Shown: positions 52,775 to 62,224, counted from the stretch's first letter. The stretch is DNA of 64,000 nucleotides from JAEUTH01 sp039931675 (GCA_039931675.1 JBDTRM010000046.1:14841-78840); one strand, 5' to 3'. Notes: a model not told the origin generated them from the letters alone. Numbers and translations: made by a program.

Positions 52775-53118
52775 CAACACAAAGAAATGATAAAAGGAAT
52801 TGTAGTTACAAAAAATTGTTGAGGGATTTTAAAACAGGGAGAAAAGGTGTTGAGCGTTTGAAATTTGAAACCTAAAAATTAGAAGTAGGAAATTGAAAGC
52901 TATAAGTTACTTCTTAATGGCAAGCTTTAATGTTGTCGAACCCAATCAGGAAGGAAGTAAAAAGCATAATAATTCCTATGTGGTAATAGTTGTTATTAAT
53001 ACTTCCTTACCCGGGAAAAGCTTGGTGGTATCTTTCATTAGTAGCTTTTTTTCTAAACTTAATTAATGATTTAAGAACAAGGCGTAAATATAAAATATCT
53101 TTTTGATTTGATTATTTG

Positions 53119-53158
53119 GTTTCACCTGACAGGTCGCGAAGCACCTGTCAGGTGAAAC
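53119..53158. repeat. Perfect 16-base inverted repeat
   Basis: Arms GTTTCACCTGACAGGT and its exact complement separated by CGCGAAGC. Not followed by a T-run, and not next to a gene end, so it looks like a dispersed palindrome rather than a terminator. Confidence 0.65.
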
Positions 53159-53173
53159 ATAATTAATGTAAAC

Positions 53174-53193
53174 GCGATACAATCGCGCTCAAT
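53174..53193 (-). repeat. GCGATACAATCGC unit (inverted relative to 54.5 kb copies)
   Basis: GCGATACAATCGCGCTCAAT is the complement of ATTGAGCGCGATTGTATCGC at 54481-54500, and most of the unit recurs at 54568-54584. The copies flank the metallohydrolase gene in opposite orientation. Confidence 0.6.
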
Positions 53194-53273
53194 TAAAAGA
53201 AATCGCGCTCAATTGTTAAAAAGATTTGATGTTTATAGAATCATTTTGGAAAACAATTGCTGTCATTTGCAGC

Positions 53274-54113
53274 ATGGCACTGTACATCACATCATTAAAT
53301 TCAGGAAGCAACGGAAATTGTTATTACATAGGCAATGACACAGAGGCCGTGCTGGTTGATGCTGGAATTTCGTGCCGCGAAATAGAAAAGCGCATGAGTA
53401 AATTGCAATTGCCTATGGACTTAGTGAAAGCTGTTTTTATTTCGCATGAGCATGTGGATCATATACGTGGTGTAGAGACCCTGGCAAAAAAATATAAGCT
53501 TCCTGTTTATATCACTCCTGCTGTTTTAAAGAACAGCTCCCTGGTTTTGGAAAAGGGTTTTGTAAAATCTTTTGAAGCCAATAAACCTGTTACCATTGGC
53601 CAGCTTGCAGTAACAGCATTTGTAAAACTGCACGATGCCATAGAGCCTTACAGTTTTATAGTGGAAGGCAACGGGGTAAGGATTGGCGTACTTACTGATA
53701 TTGGCAAACCCTGTGCAGAGGTGATTCACTATTTTAAACAATGTCATGCAGCATTTCTTGAAACCAATTATGATGAACAAATGCTGGAACAAGGCAACTA
53801 TCCCGTCCACCTGAAAAAACGCATCCGTGGCGGAAAAGGACATTTATCAAACCTACAGGCGCTACAACTTTTCATCAGGCATAAGCCTGAATTTATGAGT
53901 CATTTAATTTTGTCGCATCTTTCAAAAGATAATAATAGCCCCGAGCTTGTTCACGAATTATTTATTAAACATGCTGATAAAACCAACATCATTGTAGCTT
54001 CGCGATATAAGGAAACACCGGTTTATTGTATTAGCGATAACGGTAATAAGTTTTTGAGAATAAAGGAAACGAGTTTAAGGTTGGAGGCGGTGCAGATGAG
54101 TTTGTTTGATTGA
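53274..54113 (+). CDS. WalJ/YycJ-like MBL-fold metallohydrolase
   Basis: A 279-residue metallo-beta-lactamase-fold enzyme. The zinc motif is FISHEHVDHIRGVETL, and other ligands lie in VLTDIGKP and LILSHLSKDNNSPELV. This order and the N-terminal SLNSGSNGNCYYI are typical of the YycJ/WalJ (ribonuclease-like) group. Members are linked to cell-wall or DNA-related functions, but the substrate is unknown. ATG 53274 gives the canonical start; the frame extends to 53226 without support. Confidence 0.9.
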   Translation: MALYITSLNSGSNGNCYYIGNDTEAVLVDAGISCREIEKRMSKLQLPMDLVKAVFISHEHVDHIRGVETLAKKYKLPVYITPAVLKNSSLVLEKGFVKSFEANKPVTIGQLAVTAFVKLHDAIEPYSFIVEGNGVRIGVLTDIGKPCAEVIHYFKQCHAAFLETNYDEQMLEQGNYPVHLKKRIRGGKGHLSNLQALQLFIRHKPEFMSHLILSHLSKDNNSPELVHELFIKHADKTNIIVASRYKETPVYCISDNGNKFLRIKETSLRLEAVQMSLFD

Positions 54114-54146
54114 TGGTTTGATATTATCATTTAGCCTCACCCCCAG

Positions 54147-54167
54147 CCCCTCTCCCGTGGAGAGGGG
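54147..54167. terminator. GC-rich hairpin
   Basis: CCCCTCTCC and its complement GGAGAGGGG around a CGT loop, 35 bases after the metallohydrolase stop. It may end transcription of that gene. There is no T-run, so it could instead be a dispersed element. Confidence 0.45.
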
Positions 54168-54480
54168 GGCGCTTCAGGAAAGTGATACATTGTAAAAACT
54201 GTTTTGACTTTAATGACCTTGCCCTATGGACGGCTTTCGCTTAGCTGCACTTGCAAATAACTGCCTTTATAAATTTTTCAACTTTTGAAAAAAAATAATT
54301 GCCATTCCAAAAAATCTCTTTACTATTGAAACCCGGAAAGAATTGTTTTTTTACTACACACTCCACTCATTCTCCCTCTTATCGGCATCGTGCTTGTAAG
54401 AACATGTTAAAAGCAACTTTTTCGGAACTCACTGTTTAGTTACCTGTTTTGATTAACTGATTTTTTTGTCCGCCATATTC

Positions 54481-54584
54481 ATTGAGCGCGATTGTATCGC
54501 CCTCTCTTAACACTTCCACATTCCCAGATTAAGCGCAAAGTATCACGCTTATCTAACGCCCCTTATAGAGCGCGATTGTATCGC
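54481..54584 (+). repeat. Two direct copies of an ATTGTATCGC unit
   Basis: ATTGAGCGCGATTGTATCGC (54481-54500) and GAGCGCGATTGTATCGC (54568-54584), followed in both copies by a CTCTTAACAC-type sequence. A complement copy lies at 53174-53193. Confidence 0.6.
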
Positions 54585-54711
54585 GTTCTCTTAACACACC
54601 GGATTTATCAACTACTTGTTTCGATAACAGAATTATTGTTCACTCCACAATTCTCCCGCAAGGGTTCTATTCATATATCCTTTTTATTTAAAACATTAAA
54701 CAAAACTTATT

Positions 54712-57700
54712 ATGGAAAAAAAAATGAAAAATCCGACAGCCGATCCGGCAGTCGCAAAGCCAAAGAAAATTCAGGGAATTAAACTCAACGATGTTGAACC
54801 TTTGAAACAGGATGGAGGGCAAACGGCACAACGCATGTCGCGTAAAGAAATCTCAAAAGATGCATTGATTGCAAGTGCGCTTCCAAAAATTACTGACCCG
54901 CAGGCTTTCACAGCTTCGGTTAATGCTTTTGGAAAAACGGCAGTGCCTGTTAATTCTGTTGTAAGAAAAAATCAGCATGATGTGACGCTTGCTTTTGCCG
55001 AAGACAATTTTACATTCGACCAGGTGTTTAAAGATTTTGTAAGCGACACTAACAGTCTTTTTGTTTTTGATGATGTGCGAATTCATCTCAGGGAAAAACA
55101 GGAAGATGGCGCCACTGTTAATGTGATGCGCTTTAACGGCACCCTGCGAATGGACAATGCACTGCTATCACCATTAAAAGATTTTCTGAAGTGTGATGCA
55201 GGACTTTTGGTTAACGGAAAAATGGAAACTGCCGGTGAAGATATTACCGAAAAAATTTCGCCCTGCAATGTAAGGCTAACCAGTGCTGTTCCATTCCTGA
55301 TTCCGCTTGCAGACGGCATTATCCTGAAATCGGCTGCATTAAAAGTGGAGCTGGAACAGGTAGAAGGCAAATGGACTTTTACTGAAAGTATAAAGGGCAC
55401 GTTAGAGATAAACAAGCTTGGCAATACGCCCGTTGAGTTAGATGCTACCGTTACCTACAGCGATGGAAAATTAAATGTAGTGGCTGCAATTGACAGCATT
55501 ACGGGTTTATTCGGTATTGAAAAGTTAGCGCTTGACAATCTTAAATTAGAGTTTAATGTGGGAAGTGAAAATGATATTGAACTGAGTGCCGATTTTAAAC
55601 CTGCTAACCGTACGTTTAGTTTTGATGGAAAGATTTCATCGGGATTCACAGGTATTAAAGCATCATCACCTGAATTTACATTTAATGATTTGAGCGACCT
55701 TTTTAAATATTTTAATAACGATACGCTTGCTCTGCCCACTTTTGATTTAACTTTTAATGATGTATTTATTGGCCTGGCAACTGCTGACGGAACACTTGAT
55801 TCAGGAGAAATTAAGCAAGGCCTTACCATAGGAGGTTCGGTTAAAGTTTATGAGCATACCATCACCACGCTTGCTCAAATTGGTAAAGAAGGTGTAGCGT
55901 TTACAGGTACGTTAGCTGATCTGAAAATAGGGCCTGTTGACATTACCAAAATTGAATTGGATATGAACTTCTATTCTGCATCTACAGGAAAGAAAAGTGC
56001 ATTTTCATTAATGGGTGAAACAGTTATAGAAGGCCTAACGCTTGACTGCAAGGTGGCTTATGAAAAGGACAGGAATGGTGTAGCAAATCAATTGGTTTAT
56101 GCCGCTATTCATGCAGAATCATTCGGTCTTTCAGCAGTTTTCCCTCCCGCCAAGGATACCTTTGTTGACTCGCTTAAGTTTTCAAAAGTTGTATTCATCT
56201 ATTCATCTACCGATGGAGATACGCAAGATCCCGATTTTGAATTTGCTGTAAAACAAGGCTTGCAGCTTACTGCTGTGCTGGAAGAAATACCTGCACTCAC
56301 ATCGCTTACACGTAGCAAAAAAACAGGCCTTATACTTTCTGCTCATTTTGGAAACACTACTGACATCAGCATCGAAATTCCTGATACACGGCTTGATTTA
56401 GGCAACTCGGTAACATGCGACCCTATGCGCATAGCAATTGAGTTAGCGCCTCAGCCTGCTTTGCAATTAATTTTTGGTCTTGATGTAACCGTTCCCAAAC
56501 AAAATGATCCGTTACATTTTGATTTGATGCTTGAGATTGGCGTTGCCGAAGGACGCGGCTCAGCAACTATGAAAGGTTACTGGGTAAATCCTTTTGGTGT
56601 TAATGGTTTGCAGATAGGACCTGAACTGGCATTACAATTAGGAATTATTTATGCAGAGTTTATTGCAACCGGATTGCCAAGTGAATTTGGTTTTGCAGGC
56701 GGAATTAAGCTTGGTGACATTACCGGCAAGATGGCTGTTAACGTTAGCGAAGATCCTATGCATGAAATACTGATGGGTGTAGTTGCCAAACTAAGCCCGC
56801 AGAACTTAGTTGCGTTTGCAAGCACCATTACCGGTCTTTCAATTAACGCTGCCGATGTACCAAACTTCTTCGATTTGGAGGAACTGAAACTTTATTGCGC
56901 TCCTACAGGCGGAAGTATTGGCACTGTCACCTTCGAACCGGGATTCAGCTTTTTTGCCGACCTTATTTTGTTTGACAAGCGCATTAATATTTACACTTTG
57001 TTTAATGACAGCGGTGTGATTGCAAAAGGCGAGCTGGATGCAATTGAACTCGGTCCCCTTAAAATAGGTGGTGCTGATGGCGGCAATGCAAAACTCGATT
57101 TGGAATTGACTACTGAAAAGCAATCGGTTTATATTGATGGCGCTTTTGAATTTTTGGGTACAGGCGAAAGCATCTATCTCGACATTTCAAATAAGGGAGC
57201 ATCGTTTGAACTGGAACAAAAATTCCTGAACATGCTCAAGTATAAGTTCAAAGCTCAGACGCAAGGTTCGTTCAGCGACCTTCCTAATCTTGACTTTAGT
57301 TTTTATGCAGAATTTGATAATGATCTTACTGAGTATATTAAAACTACCCTGGTTCAGAAAATTAATGATGCACGCAGAGCAGTTGACGTAAGCATAACAG
57401 ATGCTCAGAAACAAGTGGACGATGCACAGAAGGCTTACCTCGCAGAATTCACTCCTGCCAAAGCAGCCTTAGATAAAGCACAGAAAGATGCTGATGCCGA
57501 GTTTGCAAGGTGTACAAAAGAGGTTAGCGATCAGAAGGCTGTATGGGATGCCAAGATAGTCAAAGCACAGACCGATGTAGCCAATGCAAAAGCTACTTAT
57601 GATAATGCGATGAATGATGCCCGCAATAAAGTTAATGATGCGCAGATCACATATAACAATGCAGTGCGCGATGCTCAAAACACTTTGAACAATGCCCGCA

Positions 57701-58644
57701 ATGATTCCGATTATAAAATCAACGCAGCTAAGGCAGATGCAAACAAGGCCATCAATGATTATAACAATTCATTCGGTAAGGCTTACAGCGATTTGAACAG
57801 TGCGCAGTCAACGGTTAATTCATTGCTGAACCAGATTAATGATTATAAGTATAGGATTGAACATGCAAGCGGATGGGATGTATTCAGAGTGCCCGATTGG
57901 TCTGCTACGCTTGCTGGTTTATACGTTGCTTACGGAACTGCCACAGGAGTATTGACAGCATGCCAGGGAGTCGTTAACGGATTTCAATATTCTTCGGTTG
58001 CCATAGCCAAAAATACTGCACAGGCTACACTAACAGCCGCCCAGCAGGCAGGTGCCGCAGCAATATATGCAGCGCAGCAAACGGTTGACAAGGTAACTTA
58101 CGGAACTGCTTATGTAGCATTTCAAACTGCGCAGGGCACTCTTACAGCTTTGCAATATGGCGCGCAATACACTGCATGGCAGGTGGCTAACATCACGCTT
58201 AGCACTGCGCAAACAACAGGTCGCGGGCTGCTTACGGCTGCCGAATATTCATTAACCAATATCGGCTCTTCGGTAGCTTATGTTGCTTTGCAGGGAGCGC
58301 AGTACTCGCTCGTAGCCATTCAGCAAGGCACTTCGGCTGTGGCATTCGATACTGCCAAAGGTGTGCTCGAAGGCGCTAAGCAAGGTACCTATGGTATCTT
58401 AGAACTGAGCGCTTATATAGCAGCTCACATTGGCGATTTGCTCGAAGTTAAGCAGGTTACACTTGCTGCAAGCCTTAAAGCAATTAAGCAAGGCAACTTG
58501 TTTAAAGCAACTTTCGATGGTTCAGTTTTCACTCAATCATATAATGTAACGCTCGATTTTAATGTGAATGATGCAGCAGCATTTATCGAAGACCTTTTCA
58601 AAAAGGTGCTTGACGAAGCAAAGCGCATTGCATCCAACAACTGA
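54712..58644 (+). CDS. Giant protein with beta-rich N-terminus and alanine-rich coiled coils, 1310 aa
   Basis: No signal peptide is present (MEKKMKNPTADPAVAKPKKI at the start). Residues about 60-900 are beta-rich with recurring units such as DVTLAFAEDNFTFDQVFKDF and KLEFNVGSENDIELSADFKP, reminiscent of repeated lipid-binding or self-association modules. Residues about 905-1020 form an Ala/Asp/Lys coiled coil (DAQKQVDDAQKAYLAEFTPA), then a Tyr/Ala/Thr-rich stretch to about 1240 made of imperfect repeats (ALQYGAQYTAWQVANITLST), and a short beta tail. No known family comes to mind. It has its own terminator and is not in an operon. Confidence 0.85.
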   Translation: MEKKMKNPTADPAVAKPKKIQGIKLNDVEPLKQDGGQTAQRMSRKEISKDALIASALPKITDPQAFTASVNAFGKTAVPVNSVVRKNQHDVTLAFAEDNFTFDQVFKDFVSDTNSLFVFDDVRIHLREKQEDGATVNVMRFNGTLRMDNALLSPLKDFLKCDAGLLVNGKMETAGEDITEKISPCNVRLTSAVPFLIPLADGIILKSAALKVELEQVEGKWTFTESIKGTLEINKLGNTPVELDATVTYSDGKLNVVAAIDSITGLFGIEKLALDNLKLEFNVGSENDIELSADFKPANRTFSFDGKISSGFTGIKASSPEFTFNDLSDLFKYFNNDTLALPTFDLTFNDVFIGLATADGTLDSGEIKQGLTIGGSVKVYEHTITTLAQIGKEGVAFTGTLADLKIGPVDITKIELDMNFYSASTGKKSAFSLMGETVIEGLTLDCKVAYEKDRNGVANQLVYAAIHAESFGLSAVFPPAKDTFVDSLKFSKVVFIYSSTDGDTQDPDFEFAVKQGLQLTAVLEEIPALTSLTRSKKTGLILSAHFGNTTDISIEIPDTRLDLGNSVTCDPMRIAIELAPQPALQLIFGLDVTVPKQNDPLHFDLMLEIGVAEGRGSATMKGYWVNPFGVNGLQIGPELALQLGIIYAEFIATGLPSEFGFAGGIKLGDITGKMAVNVSEDPMHEILMGVVAKLSPQNLVAFASTITGLSINAADVPNFFDLEELKLYCAPTGGSIGTVTFEPGFSFFADLILFDKRINIYTLFNDSGVIAKGELDAIELGPLKIGGADGGNAKLDLELTTEKQSVYIDGAFEFLGTGESIYLDISNKGASFELEQKFLNMLKYKFKAQTQGSFSDLPNLDFSFYAEFDNDLTEYIKTTLVQKINDARRAVDVSITDAQKQVDDAQKAYLAEFTPAKAALDKAQKDADAEFARCTKEVSDQKAVWDAKIVKAQTDVANAKATYDNAMNDARNKVNDAQITYNNAVRDAQNTLNNARNDSDYKINAAKADANKAINDYNNSFGKAYSDLNSAQSTVNSLLNQINDYKYRIEHASGWDVFRVPDWSATLAGLYVAYGTATGVLTACQGVVNGFQYSSVAIAKNTAQATLTAAQQAGAAAIYAAQQTVDKVTYGTAYVAFQTAQGTLTALQYGAQYTAWQVANITLSTAQTTGRGLLTAAEYSLTNIGSSVAYVALQGAQYSLVAIQQGTSAVAFDTAKGVLEGAKQGTYGILELSAYIAAHIGDLLEVKQVTLAASLKAIKQGNLFKATFDGSVFTQSYNVTLDFNVNDAAAFIEDLFKKVLDEAKRIASNN

Positions 58645-58666
58645 TAAGTTTCAACAGCTATTTTTA

Positions 58667-58708
58667 AAAATCGGGTTGGGAGTTTATCCTGACCCGATTT
58701 TTTTTATT
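58667..58708 (+). terminator. Rho-independent terminator
   Basis: Stem AAAATCGGGT (58667-58676) and ACCCGATTTT (58692-58701) followed by a T-rich tail (58698-58710). It ends the giant gene's transcript. The loop carries TTTATCCTGACCCG, shared with the hairpin at 60796-60824. Confidence 0.85.
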
Positions 58709-59041
58709 TTAATAAGAAAGATAATTTGAACCTAATCCGGCTATCCACTGCTACTCCTCGTCCGCTCGTCCCTCGCGTCCTGTGGGGTATTCGCTGCTAT
58801 CCGGGGTAAAAACCATGCGGGCAGTTATCCGTTAACACCAAAAAATGCAATCAACTAATGTGCTGTAGGCACGAAATATTGGTAACAACAAACTTCACAC
58901 AAAAACAAAAACCCGCCTTTAGGCGGATGAAATATTTTAACCCACATCAGACTGACGCTCCACAAATTATTAAACATCTAATGTTGAAACAAAAATCATT
59001 TTATTCAATAAGTAAATAAGTAGCGGTTATATTTGCCCTTA
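58709..59041. other. Gene-free 330-base stretch
   Basis: No coding frame supported. It holds a short hairpin CCCGCCTTTAGGCGG (58912-58926). The promoter of the methyltransferase gene presumably lies here, but no clear -33/-7 pair is visible. Confidence 0.5.
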
Positions 59042-60688
59042 ATGAATCACCTCTACTTTGGCGATTGCCTCCAAATTCTCAAACAGCTTAATCATAAAAA
59101 TCCTGATGGTTTTATTGACCTCATTTACATTGACCCGCCTTTTAATAGCAAGCGCAATTACAATGTATTATTCGAAAGCATTGACCTTAAAGATGCCACT
59201 GCACAAAAGCAAGCCTTTGCAGATACATGGAGTAACGTAAGTTATATTGACACTATTAATGAACTTGCTGAAATCAACAAAGATCTTTATACCTTTTTAA
59301 AAACACTTTCCAATATTCGAATTTCAGATAGTGCTGTAGCATACTTAAGTACAATGGCAATCAGGATTTTATATATGCGAAAAGCTTTGAAAGATACAGG
59401 CAGTTTTTATTTGCATTGCGATCCTACCATGAGTCATTATTTAAAGATTGTTTGTGATTTAATTTTTGGAGAAAAGAATTTTAGAAGTGAAATTATTTGG
59501 CAGCGCGCTGATGCACATAATGACCCTAAAAATTATGGTTCAATCCATGATGTTATTCTTTTTTATTCGAAAGAAAAGCAATTTAAGTGGAATCATACTT
59601 ACACACCATATAGTAAAAGTTATCTCACGTCTAAGTGGAGCACAACACCATCAGGTAGAAGATATAAATGTGATGATATGACTGATCCTCGCAAATCAAT
59701 GAAAGAATATGATTTTATGGGAACGGTTGCACGATGGAGAACGAATAATGAAAAAATGCTGGATTTATGGAATGCGGAACAAACTGATGTGCCGAATAGC
59801 CATGGAAGAATTAAACTTACACAAAATGGAATCCCTCGAAAAGATTGTAAAATAACTTTTTTGGAAGAACGCGAAGGAATTCCACTTCAAGATTTATGGA
59901 CAGATATTAATTCATTGAGAGGGGGTGCTGATGAACGTCTTGGATATCCAACTCAAAAACCTCTTTCCCTTCTTGAACGAATCATCAAAACCAGCAGTAG
60001 CGAAGGCGACCTTGTTGCCGATTTCTTTTGTGGTTGTGGTACTACTGTTGCAGCAGCCCAAAAATTAAATCGCAATTGGTTAGGAGTTGATATATCTCAT
60101 CTTGCTGTTCGCTTAATCGCAAAGCGTCTTGTTGATACTTACGGACTTAATATAAAACACAACTTTCGTATTGATGGTTTTCCGCAAGATGCTGCAAGCG
60201 CACGTATGTTAGCAACCGAAAATAAAGAAGGCCGATTTAATTTTCAGGAATGGGTTATTGAGGTTTTATTAAATGGTGTAGTAAATACTAAAAAAACAGG
60301 TGATGGCGGTTACGATGGATACCTTACTTTTTACATAAGCGAAAAACAGAAAGAATTTGTTTTAGTAGAAGTTAAAAGCGGAACTGTAAACGTAAAGAAC
60401 ATACGCGAGTTTATTCAGGTAATAGAAAAACAAAAAGCAGCTATCGGTTTATTCGTCTGCTTTGAAGATACTGTAACCAAAGAAATGCTTAAAGAAATAA
60501 AACAAGCAGGTAACTATCATTACACAGGCACAGGTTACGAAAGCGATTTTCCAAAAATTCAAATCCTGACCATTGAAGATTTATTAGACGACCGCGTTCC
60601 AAAAATTCCTCAATCAAATATCACCACTTTCAGAAAAGCCCAGCAAGCCGAAGAACCTGGCCAGGCAAGTTTGGGGTTGTTTGATTAA
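59042..60688 (+). CDS. DNA methyltransferase fused to a nuclease domain
   Basis: A 548-residue fusion. The N-terminal part is a beta-class adenine/cytosine-N4 methyltransferase: motif IV IDPPFNSKRNYN (about residues 30-41) precedes motif I VADFFCGCGTTVAAAQ (about 320-335), and NWLGVDISHLAVRLIAKRLV follows. The C-terminal 130 residues form a PD-(D/E)xK nuclease-like domain: FNFQEWVIEVLLNG, GGYDGYLTFYISE (Asp) and EFVLVEVKSGTVNVKNI (ExK), like Mrr-type restriction domains. Both halves look intact, so one protein could modify and cut DNA. No separate specificity or restriction gene is adjacent. ATG 59042 is preferred to TTG 59033. Confidence 0.88.
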   Translation: MNHLYFGDCLQILKQLNHKNPDGFIDLIYIDPPFNSKRNYNVLFESIDLKDATAQKQAFADTWSNVSYIDTINELAEINKDLYTFLKTLSNIRISDSAVAYLSTMAIRILYMRKALKDTGSFYLHCDPTMSHYLKIVCDLIFGEKNFRSEIIWQRADAHNDPKNYGSIHDVILFYSKEKQFKWNHTYTPYSKSYLTSKWSTTPSGRRYKCDDMTDPRKSMKEYDFMGTVARWRTNNEKMLDLWNAEQTDVPNSHGRIKLTQNGIPRKDCKITFLEEREGIPLQDLWTDINSLRGGADERLGYPTQKPLSLLERIIKTSSSEGDLVADFFCGCGTTVAAAQKLNRNWLGVDISHLAVRLIAKRLVDTYGLNIKHNFRIDGFPQDAASARMLATENKEGRFNFQEWVIEVLLNGVVNTKKTGDGGYDGYLTFYISEKQKEFVLVEVKSGTVNVKNIREFIQVIEKQKAAIGLFVCFEDTVTKEMLKEIKQAGNYHYTGTGYESDFPKIQILTIEDLLDDRVPKIPQSNITTFRKAQQAEEPGQASLGLFD

Positions 60689-60695
60689 AGAGAAA

Positions 60696-60785
60696 ATGAA
60701 AAAACAAATTCTTCATATAGTCTTAGCTTTATCTATAATACTTGCAGTTTATGTTTTGTTGGATGACACACCAGCTATAAGCTAG
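60696..60785 (+). CDS. Possible small membrane peptide, 29 aa
   Basis: A short frame, MKKQILHIVLALSIILAVYV and nine further residues, with one hydrophobic helix. It starts 8 bases after the methyltransferase stop. It could be a real small peptide, a leader, or the cut-off start of a lost gene, since the sequence turns into a repeat-like hairpin straight after its stop. Confidence 0.35.
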   Translation: MKKQILHIVLALSIILAVYVLLDDTPAIS

Positions 60786-60795
60786 CACTAGCAGG

Positions 60796-60824
60796 GGGTC
60801 GGAGATTCATCCTGACCCGTTTTT
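60796..60824 (+). terminator. Hairpin terminator between convergent genes
   Basis: GGGTC (60796-60800) pairs with GACCC (60814-60818), followed by GTTTTTTC. The loop shares TCATCCTGACCCG with the hairpin at 58667. It probably ends the methyltransferase transcript; the convergent metallohydrolase gene ends at 60825. Confidence 0.65.
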
Positions 60825-61748
60825 TCAAAATATTTCCCCTTGCGCAGCAAGATTAAAACCTGATTTTTTAAACTCAGTCTTTGCGTCATTATTCCACAAT
60901 AATGGATTGGTATGATTTAAGTGAATGAAAAATATTTTTGATTTAGTTGCACTGTTTTCATTATTAAAAAGGCTCATAGTTTCTCTAACAAACGGATGGG
61001 GAACTTCGCTCATTTTTCGGCCGGGCAATTCATTGTCTTCATAAAATGTTCCGTCAAGTAATGCAATGTCAACATGCTTTACTTCATCAATAATATTCCT
61101 GTTCCATTTTTCCCATTTATCAATATCAGGAATAAATAAATATTTTTTATCGGCAGTTATTATTTTGAAACCGGCAGTTTCAGAAAATTCATCGCGGTGA
61201 GGAACGCGAAAGGTTTCAATTTTTATTTTTTCAGAAAGTGATAAAACTGAATCTTCGTTAAGCGGATGAATAACTATGTTTTTAAGTTTTACCAATTGAC
61301 TCCAGGGTCCGTTGGTTTCTAAAAACTCTTTCATGCGAGGCAGCACATAAACCGGAATTTCTTTTGTATTCATTACTTCGCGACCCAACTGCATTAAGCC
61401 GGTGTAATGACCTATGTGTGCATGGGTTATAAAAATTCCTTCGGGTAAATATTGATATTCTCCTTTGGTAAGATTTTTAAAATATTGCAATTGATATTTT
61501 ATATCGGGGGTTGCTTCAAACAGCCACCATTTTTTTGCAACAGGATCAACGAGTGCGAATGACACAACAAATTTTTTCAACGAATCATTTTGCCATGCCG
61601 CAGCACAACATTTTTTAGAACATCCTGCATGTGGATAACCACCATCCTGTGCAATACCGAGAATTTGAATGAAGGGATGAGCAACATCCTGACCCGAACT
61701 ATTTTTAAAAATGCATAAAACAAAAAGTAAATAAATGTATGGTTTCAA
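60825..61748 (-). CDS. PqqB-like MBL-fold metallohydrolase
   Basis: A 307-residue secreted protein with signal peptide MKPYIYLLFVLCIFKNSSG. The mature N-terminus ILGIAQDGGYPHAGCSKKCC closely resembles the PqqB family, and GIFITHAHIGHYTG carries the HxHxxH-type zinc motif; other ligands lie in FRVPHRDEF and FFIHLNHTNPLLWN. No other pqq genes are nearby, so pyrroloquinoline quinone synthesis is unlikely and it is probably a PqqB-related hydrolase of unknown substrate. The export signal is notable because PqqB itself is cytoplasmic. Confidence 0.85.
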   Translation of the reverse strand: MKPYIYLLFVLCIFKNSSGQDVAHPFIQILGIAQDGGYPHAGCSKKCCAAAWQNDSLKKFVVSFALVDPVAKKWWLFEATPDIKYQLQYFKNLTKGEYQYLPEGIFITHAHIGHYTGLMQLGREVMNTKEIPVYVLPRMKEFLETNGPWSQLVKLKNIVIHPLNEDSVLSLSEKIKIETFRVPHRDEFSETAGFKIITADKKYLFIPDIDKWEKWNRNIIDEVKHVDIALLDGTFYEDNELPGRKMSEVPHPFVRETMSLFNNENSATKSKIFFIHLNHTNPLLWNNDAKTEFKKSGFNLAAQGEIF

Positions 61749-61791
61749 TTTTTTAAAATTAAAATGATTTTTTCACTTTGACCTTTGTCTG

Positions 61792-62178
61792 TCAAATATC
61801 CTCATCGGCAAAATTGAATCTATCTATAATTCCCTTCCCGTAACTGCGAATTAACTGAAGATGGATATTGATTGCTCTTTTTGTATTTATTAATCCGGCA
61901 AGCATCATTAACCCGCCCCAAGTGAAAGCATAGATTTTTTTTCTTTTTATTCCTTGCGGAAATATTTTAATAATTTCTTTTTTGTTGAGTGCAAACATAA
62001 ATTCTTCAGGAAACCTATTTATGTTATCCCGGATTTTTTGCTGAAGTTGTTCCAAACTTATTTCAAGAATTACTGCAACTTCTTTATCAATCAATACTTG
62101 CTGCTCTCTCACATTTTGCATTTTTTCATCAAGGAAAGCATCAATGGAAATAAGCAATGAATGATTTTCAAATTTCAT
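61792..62178 (-). CDS. ORF6N domain protein
   Basis: A 128-residue protein with the ORF6N/KilA-N-like fold: VREQQVLIDKEVAVILEISL, then NINRFPEEFMFALNKKEII and YAFTWGGLMMLAGLINTKRA. These match the domain found in phage and mobile-element proteins. The N-terminal domain is intact, but the typical C-terminal partner domain (such as KilAC or ANT) is absent, so it is a stand-alone domain. It may be left from a prophage. Confidence 0.85.
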   Translation of the reverse strand: MKFENHSLLISIDAFLDEKMQNVREQQVLIDKEVAVILEISLEQLQQKIRDNINRFPEEFMFALNKKEIIKIFPQGIKRKKIYAFTWGGLMMLAGLINTKRAINIHLQLIRSYGKGIIDRFNFADEDI

Positions 62179-62224
62179 TTTTTATCATTGTTGTCCGACA
62201 AAAATATTTCATAGTTATAAAAGA

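Larger units (their letters stand above)
52775..53273. other. Gene-free 500-base stretch with palindromes
   Basis: Between the divergent histidine kinase and metallohydrolase genes. It contains the 16-base-stem hairpin at 53119-53158 and a GCGATACAATCGCGCTCAAT unit (53174-53193) with a second partial copy just after it. No coding frame was supported; a GTG-like early start for the metallohydrolase at 53226 is unlikely. Confidence 0.55.
54114..54711. other. Gene-free 600-base stretch with short repeats
   Basis: Contains a GC-rich hairpin at 54147-54167 and two direct copies of an AGCGCGATTGTATCGC unit. It has no coding frame I can support. It is the leader of the 1310-residue gene, so a long 5' region or the promoter may lie here. 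Confidence 0.55.

Noticed and set aside
54853..55829. Several minus-strand frames inside the giant gene
   Set aside because: Codon pattern and the continuous 1310-codon frame on the plus strand favour the giant gene; these frames lack domain features.
58911..58930. CCCGCCTTTAGGCGG hairpin as a riboswitch or sRNA
   Set aside because: Too short, and no conserved flanking structure was seen; it is likely a minor palindrome.
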